A DNA stretch of 64,000 nucleotides from assembly GCA_050084515.1 (NCBI GenBank), contig CM114273.1:25916001-25980000 (forward strand), written 5' to 3'. This stretch comes from Blasia pusilla (Eukaryota; Marchantiophyta; Marchantiopsida; Blasiales). The notes under the pieces are model-generated. The model saw only the letters and a program-made list of their open reading frames with translations, made no database searches and was not told where the DNA came from. Made by a program: the position numbers and the translations under genes. Of the stretch, positions 59,034-64,000 are shown in pieces (positions within the stretch are counted from its first letter, which is position 1; every line of letters begins with the position of its first letter).

Positions 59034-59364
59034 TGGTTGGAAACTCCGAGTTCGTGTTTGTTAGGACATTTTAAACCTTTATGGTCTCTATCGGTTTTTT
59101 AGTTCCAGTGTCATTGGGGCTTGATCTACATCGTTATTGTAACCTATGATACCTGCTTCGCTTGCAAGCTGGTGCGATAGGTAACTGCGATGGATACTCT
59201 CCTCAAGCACGTCGTTGGCAGTAGATTTGATGATTTTCAGAAATCCTCGACAAAGTTAAAAAATCCTGTTATAAGTGGACGTTTCTCCCTCCGTTCAGAG
59301 ACTCTAGGAATAACTCCAGCTCAACATGGTTAAGCCCATCGCTATTGTATCAAATGTTCAAGAA

Positions 59365-59775
59365 GTGCACGGATGGAATCACAGTTTGGTGAGGGTCGCG
59401 ATAGGGGTGGTCTGTAACGATGATCGGGCCACCGCGGGGTTCGGTCGCGCTATGGGAACTTACAAGAATGCCGTGCACAACGTCTAGCATGTGGTGGTTT
59501 TCGATCGGCCTTGCGGCATTGCCGATCAGATGGGAGAGGTTGTCGCTGTGGAGTGAAATCTGGCCGTGGTTTTGTCAAGCTGCCACGATCGTTTTGTAGG
59601 CTTTTCTGTACGATCTTTGCACTCCAGCATTCTGCTCAGTGTCTCTGGATAGTTGCGTCCTTATTCGTTCCGCACTTGTGCTTGATTTTCTGAAATTTTA
59701 ATGGTAGTTTGGGAAACCCGGTTTGACCTCCAATTTACTTGGGCTTTTATGCTGTTTACCTCTGAGCTTAGAGAC
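59365..59775 (+). repeat. Direct copy of the 412-bp segment, inverted relative to 4603-5014
   Basis: Near-identical reverse complement of 4603-5014; see that entry. It lies about 1.7 kb upstream of the mL41 start. Confidence 0.85.
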
Positions 59776-61501
59776 GTCGCCGCGTTTTGGGCGGCGCAAA
59801 CGTTTCTTCAGAGCCCCATTTGCTGCCTCCATCTGGCACCATTAGATTCTATTAATCCGGGACAATCCGGGAAGTCGCCGCGACTTTAGCACCCATGGGA
59901 CAGGCTCCTGAGACAGTTGGGTAGTCCTTGCTGCTGAATACAGAAACTGAAATACTACCAATTGCGCACATAGCTTGCCATATATACATACGTAAAATTT
60001 GTTTCTTGCCCTGAGCTATTTCGTGCTATGGATTCGTTTTACTAACATATATCTACACATGTTGAGTTTCTCCCATGTCAGACCTATACGCACCCCTCCG
60101 TCCAAATTCTCTTGGGGAAGTGGAACTCCTCTCCAATCCTTGTGGTGGTTAGCCTCAGTTGCGTGAAGAGGGAAGCAAGGGGTGTGGGGAACAATTTAGT
60201 AGCGAACTAGAGATTGAATGCGTGTGCCATTTATCAGGTCGATCTCCAACATAAGAACTCAGGGAAGCTGGTTTTGAAACAGTGCACACCAACACTGGCT
60301 TTCTCCTCTTAGTAGTTCCTGTCTTTGCCCTCTTGGCTGTTGTAGTAACTATCTAGTTGCCAACTTTGAACACATGACTTCCAAAGTTCGATCCATGACT
60401 GCCTCTCTTGGTTATGTCTTGTGGATGCCATTGACCATCTCAGGTACCTGTCATCCAACAGACAGACCAAACTTTCAATGAGACAAGGCTTTCCTACCCT
60501 GAAAGATAACATGAAGCAAGCTTGCATAGTAATCCTCACTCAAATCTCCTCTGGGATTGAGTACAAAGAAGTCTCTGCAGAACCTGCGCTGGTTGGCCAA
60601 TGACGATGGCTTGATCTTGACTCGAGCTGCTGGGAGCCTCGGGACAATATCTGGCCTTGGATGCTCGATTATCAGGATATGGAATTGGATTGGAAATCTC
60701 AAAAGTGGAGGCAAAAGGCTCAGATCTCGCTAGCGCTCCCATCTCCTTGGTGGGATGGAGTGCTAGGTTGGATTGAGCGCTTACAGAAAGTCAACGATTT
60801 GAAAGATTGAGGACTCTTTAGTGTTGATTAAGGTTCCTGAAACTTCTCATCATATGTGATTGGGTGCATTTAAGATATCCAAATTTTAGACAGAGCACTG
60901 TTGGAATATAAGTTGTAACATCTTACTTGACTAACGGGATTAAGTGATTAAACTATTTGGAAATCTTTCCCTCTCTAAAGAATTATTGTTTTCTGGGTGT
61001 TATGCGCGCACCCAGGCTGTACTGTCAGATTATGGTTGATACGGAAGTTCTGATTTCCTAAGGGGTGACACACGAAGAAGTTTATCATTGCTATCTAAAC
61101 CTTTACGTGCGTTCCACAACTGACTTTCCTTGAGTCAGTTGTCTAGATTACTCCAGTTTTGAATGCAGAGTAAGATTACAGATAGAGAGAAAAGGATTTC
61201 ATATCATGGAACAACTTTGTAGAGGACTGATACAACAAATCTGTGCTGAATCCCGACTTCAGATATGGAAATACTGGTGTTTGAATAGAAGGAAATAAAG
61301 TTTGGAGCTCGTGTTGGTGTGCCCATCACCTCAATATGTGATGGATTTATCAGTGAACTCTGTCATTCCAGTCTTTTGCACAATGTGTCTCATCGTTATA
61401 AGAAACTGTTATGCCGACATCCCATGAAAGTGGGCATTTTCTGAATACCTCGATGTGTTTCTGTGTGATGGCAGAACGTCCTGTTCTTGTAACGTTAGGC
61501 A
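59776..61501 (+). promoter_or_regulatory. 5' flank of mL41
   Basis: No transposon signature and no supported gene. An AG acceptor-like site near 61472 (gtgatggcag) just before the start codon could close a 5'-UTR intron, but no matching first exon was assigned. Confidence 0.3.
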
Positions 61502-62234
61502 ATGGCACTGGGGATTCTAACTAGTCTATTGCGAGGAGGCCGTGCAGTTCCTCGATCTGGTCTCACAGCCCTCACCACGAAGCGTGGACCCAAAGGATTT
61601 TATAAAGGGAAAGGCTGTAAGTCTACGGGTCGCCATACCAGCAAAGGTTGGGTTTACTCGTTTTTGTGAGTTCATTGTTTTGTTCTCAGTGGTGGTAATC
61701 TTGTCTATGGTGCATCTTTGCTTGTTTCTCAGAATGGCACCTTGTTCTCCCTTGTTCAGAAAGAAGTTGATTCAGCTTTCTAGCGAATTAGAATCATCTA
61801 TCTTTCACTCATTTCTTTGTGATTTGACCTTGCAGGAGGATACATTCTTATGGCGGAGAAGCTACCTGTGTATGTGGTTCCGGACTTGACAGATTTCAAG
61901 GTATGTGAGTGGTGACCTTCAGTTCATGTCTCACCCGGACTGATGATCTCACTATATGCTTCTGGCTGCAAAGGGTGGCTGCTCTCTTGTCATCTTTTGG
62001 TCTTGACTTTTGGAGATCACAATGTACTAAATTGGATCCTTATCATTGCCAACATGTCCATTTGAAGCTTGAACTGACATTGTGAACGATCCACTGCGCA
62101 GAACCTTTATAAGGTTTACTTACACTAACTTATCTTTCTTCTGTTATTTGCAGCTGAAGCCTTATGTTGCTCACAACACCCCAAAGGTTCTAAAGACAAC
62201 AACTGCTGGTGAGCAGGAATCTCCTGCATCGTAG
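61502..62234 (+). CDS. Mitochondrial large-subunit ribosomal protein mL41 (L41/MRPL27 family)
   Basis: Three exons, 61502-61646, 61836-61900 and 62154-62234, joined at GT-AG introns of 189 and 253 bp, encode 96 residues ending at TAG. The protein reads MALGILTSLLRGGR, then LTTKRGPKGFYKGKGCKSTG, RHTSKGGYILMAEKLPVYVV and DLTDFKLKPYVAHNTPKVL. This is the plant mL41 pattern over its full length. mL41 is a small component of the mitochondrial ribosome's large subunit, made in the cytosol and imported; the basic N-terminus fits targeting. The first intron is phase 1 and the second phase 0. The reading is undamaged, so the gene is probably functional. The start is the first ATG of the aligned N-terminus. 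Confidence 0.93.
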
Positions 62235-63504
62235 TGAGAGGATGTTCATAACAGCTGGACCCTGGTCTTTTGATACTCACTCCCACCAAGCATGGACTTT
62301 CCAAGCGTCATCATCATCTGTATTTCTTGTGTTGAGGAACGAGAACACGTCATATGAGCCAGGGCGGAGTCAAAATTGGCTATCTAACTGCAATTGCCTG
62401 TAACTTACCCTCCATGAAGTAGCGGTCGTGCCTTGAGATACACAGTGGAGATTGGGCTTGATAGGTAGCAGAAGATTTGGCATGCCTGGAATGATGTACC
62501 AGATGAGAGTGAGGGTTACACTTCTGCTGGTGGACGGAGAGGATAGTGTTACTTCCCTCTGGTGTATCACTTATTGCTCTCAACTACAAACTGTACTTGG
62601 GGGGAAACTATGAAATCTGGTGATGTTTTACATGTCGGACTTGTAGTCGAGTATAATGAGCACTTCACCATCACCATGTAGTTTAGTAATTCCTCCGCCA
62701 ATGATTCACCTCAGCAAGGCTAGAGAACTTCTGTGACATGTCTCATAAGCCATGAAATTAGGCACTCTGGATGTACCTGTACCGGTTATGTGGCTTGGAG
62801 TGAACCTCCCGGTTATTTTTTCATGCTAATGTCAATTATAGTTAGGTTTGTTCACAAGAGGACTGATTTGATTAATGTTTGAAAGAGCATGAGTCAAATA
62901 TGATGAGTTAGATACATCTTATATTGCTCGCATGCAATACATCGAACTCTCCTTCATTGCTTTATAAGAGTGTGGGGTTCACGTGAAGCACCCTTTGCAT
63001 GTGGTTAAAGGTGTGTCAGTATGGATCTAGGTATTTAAATTTGCTGATTTTTGAAAGAGGGAGCTCTAGAATATCAGAGAGATGTGCAGCAGTCGAGCGG
63101 ATTTCAAACTTAGTGTAAAATTGTTGTCTGTAGGTGTGACGTAACAGGTTAGGCAAGGCGAGATAATTACATTTGAGTTTCATAGGTGCACTTGGGCTTG
63201 GTTTTATCATGCCCAGCCAATGGAATCCCTGTAGCTATACTGATTGCCAGGGCTTTCCCTGTGCTGAAATCCTGAATTTGAATCATATGTAGTCCGTCAG
63301 GCTTCTATAGAAGACTTTGAATTGGAATTCAAAGTGCTATATAGAATCCTTGATTTATATCATATTAGAATATCAGAGTTTCTCTACAACCTAGCTCTTA
63401 CAAGCACACTTAGTGCAATAGCAACCACTCAGGTTAGTTTGTAGAGGAAAGCACTAGACAACCTGTACCAGCAGACTACCTAGCTTTCATAATCACAGTT
63501 AGTG
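62235..63504 (+). other. mL41 3' UTR and downstream intergenic DNA
   Basis: No further gene is recognised. The polyadenylation site cannot be assigned precisely. Confidence 0.4.
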
Positions 63505-63652
63505 CAATAGCAACCACTCAAGTTAGCAGCAGTAGACATCTCAATAGCAACCACTCATGTTAGCAGCAGTACACATCTCAATAGCAACCACTCATGTTAG
63601 CAGCAGTAGACATCTCAATAGCAACCACTCATGTTAGTACTACTAGACACCT
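63505..63652. repeat. Tandem repeat, 37-bp period
   Basis: Four units beginning caatagcaaccactca at 63505, 63542, 63579 and 63616, followed by gttagcagcagtagacatct. A related isolated unit starts at 63416. Confidence 0.9.
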
Positions 63653-63882
63653 TACATCACAAGACTAACTGAACCCGTCAGGTCAGGATACCTCTCAGTC
63701 TGTAAGCAGAAGCACACTGCACTACTGAGATCAGAAGAACACTCCACTCAGGTAAGCAAAGCACACTCATTGGTGTTCAATGAGCTCCTTAAGCTCAGTG
63801 AGTTGTATACAAAAAGGGGTTAGAGAATATAATTTCGCAGGGCACCGCCAAGGGGTTATATACAGCCAAAAGGATGAAGTTC

Positions 63883-63909
63883 TAGGTTTTAGGGTTTTAG
63901 GGTTAGGGC
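63883..63909. repeat. Short telomere-like (TTTAGGG) stretch
   Basis: Reads taggttttagggttttag then ggttaggg. It may be an interstitial relic or, read on the minus strand, a telo-box (aaaccctaa) of a gene starting to the left. No such gene was identified. Confidence 0.5.
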
Positions 63910-64000
63910 CTGCCGCCCATAGTAATTCACAGAATTACTGAGGTAACAACAAATTACTAGTTAATGTAGCAAGACACTAAGTTATTTTTCACTATAGTAA

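Overview
The window reads as nuclear DNA of a land plant. Two spliced host genes with plant-type orthologues mark its edges, and the roughly 54 kb between them is a graveyard of plant-type mobile elements. The lineage cannot be fixed from the sequence; a non-flowering plant (for example a bryophyte) is only a guess.

Layout. 1-3.7 kb, minus strand: five 5'-side exons of a CMP-sialic-acid-transporter-type nucleotide-sugar transporter, running off the left edge. 4.6-5.0 kb: a segment repeated in inverted orientation at 59.4-59.8 kb. 6.58-7.07 kb: a foldback element. 7.5-16.8 kb, plus: a decayed Ty3/gypsy LTR retrotransposon (E1) ordered gag, protease, C5-cytosine DNA methyltransferase (DNMT3/DRM-like), RT/RNase H remnant, integrase, PHD finger. 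16.8-18.2 kb: a hAT transposase remnant. 18.2-19.6 kb: LTR and leader of a third related element (E3). From 19,625: the left end of a CACTA element whose transposase lies at 45.7-49.3 kb. 50.1-57.2 kb, minus: a second, 5'-truncated copy of the methyltransferase retrotransposon (E2). 61.5-62.2 kb, plus: a complete three-exon gene for mitochondrial ribosomal protein mL41. The last kilobase holds short tandem repeats.

The CACTA element is split by a Mutator-like element (MULE-L, 21,893-44,036, flanked by a 10-bp repeat). MULE-L is itself split by a related MULE in opposite orientation (MULE-R, 29,620-41,668, near-matching 9-bp flanks). Each carries a SWIM-type transposase and a divergently transcribed multi-exon gene. 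The 3' part of that second gene has the permuted layout of a beta-class DNA amino-methyltransferase (motif IV, then X and I), with unusual catalytic residues. The non-coding parts of both MULEs hold dozens of a roughly 27-bp palindrome, often in arrays of about 64-70 bp period.

So two unrelated transposon types in one nest each carry a DNA-methyltransferase-like gene. All mobile copies here are broken by stops or frameshifts. Many stops in E1 are CGA-to-TGA or CAG-to-TAG relative to E2, as expected from deamination of methylated cytosine. Nothing here shows that any of these enzymes is active.
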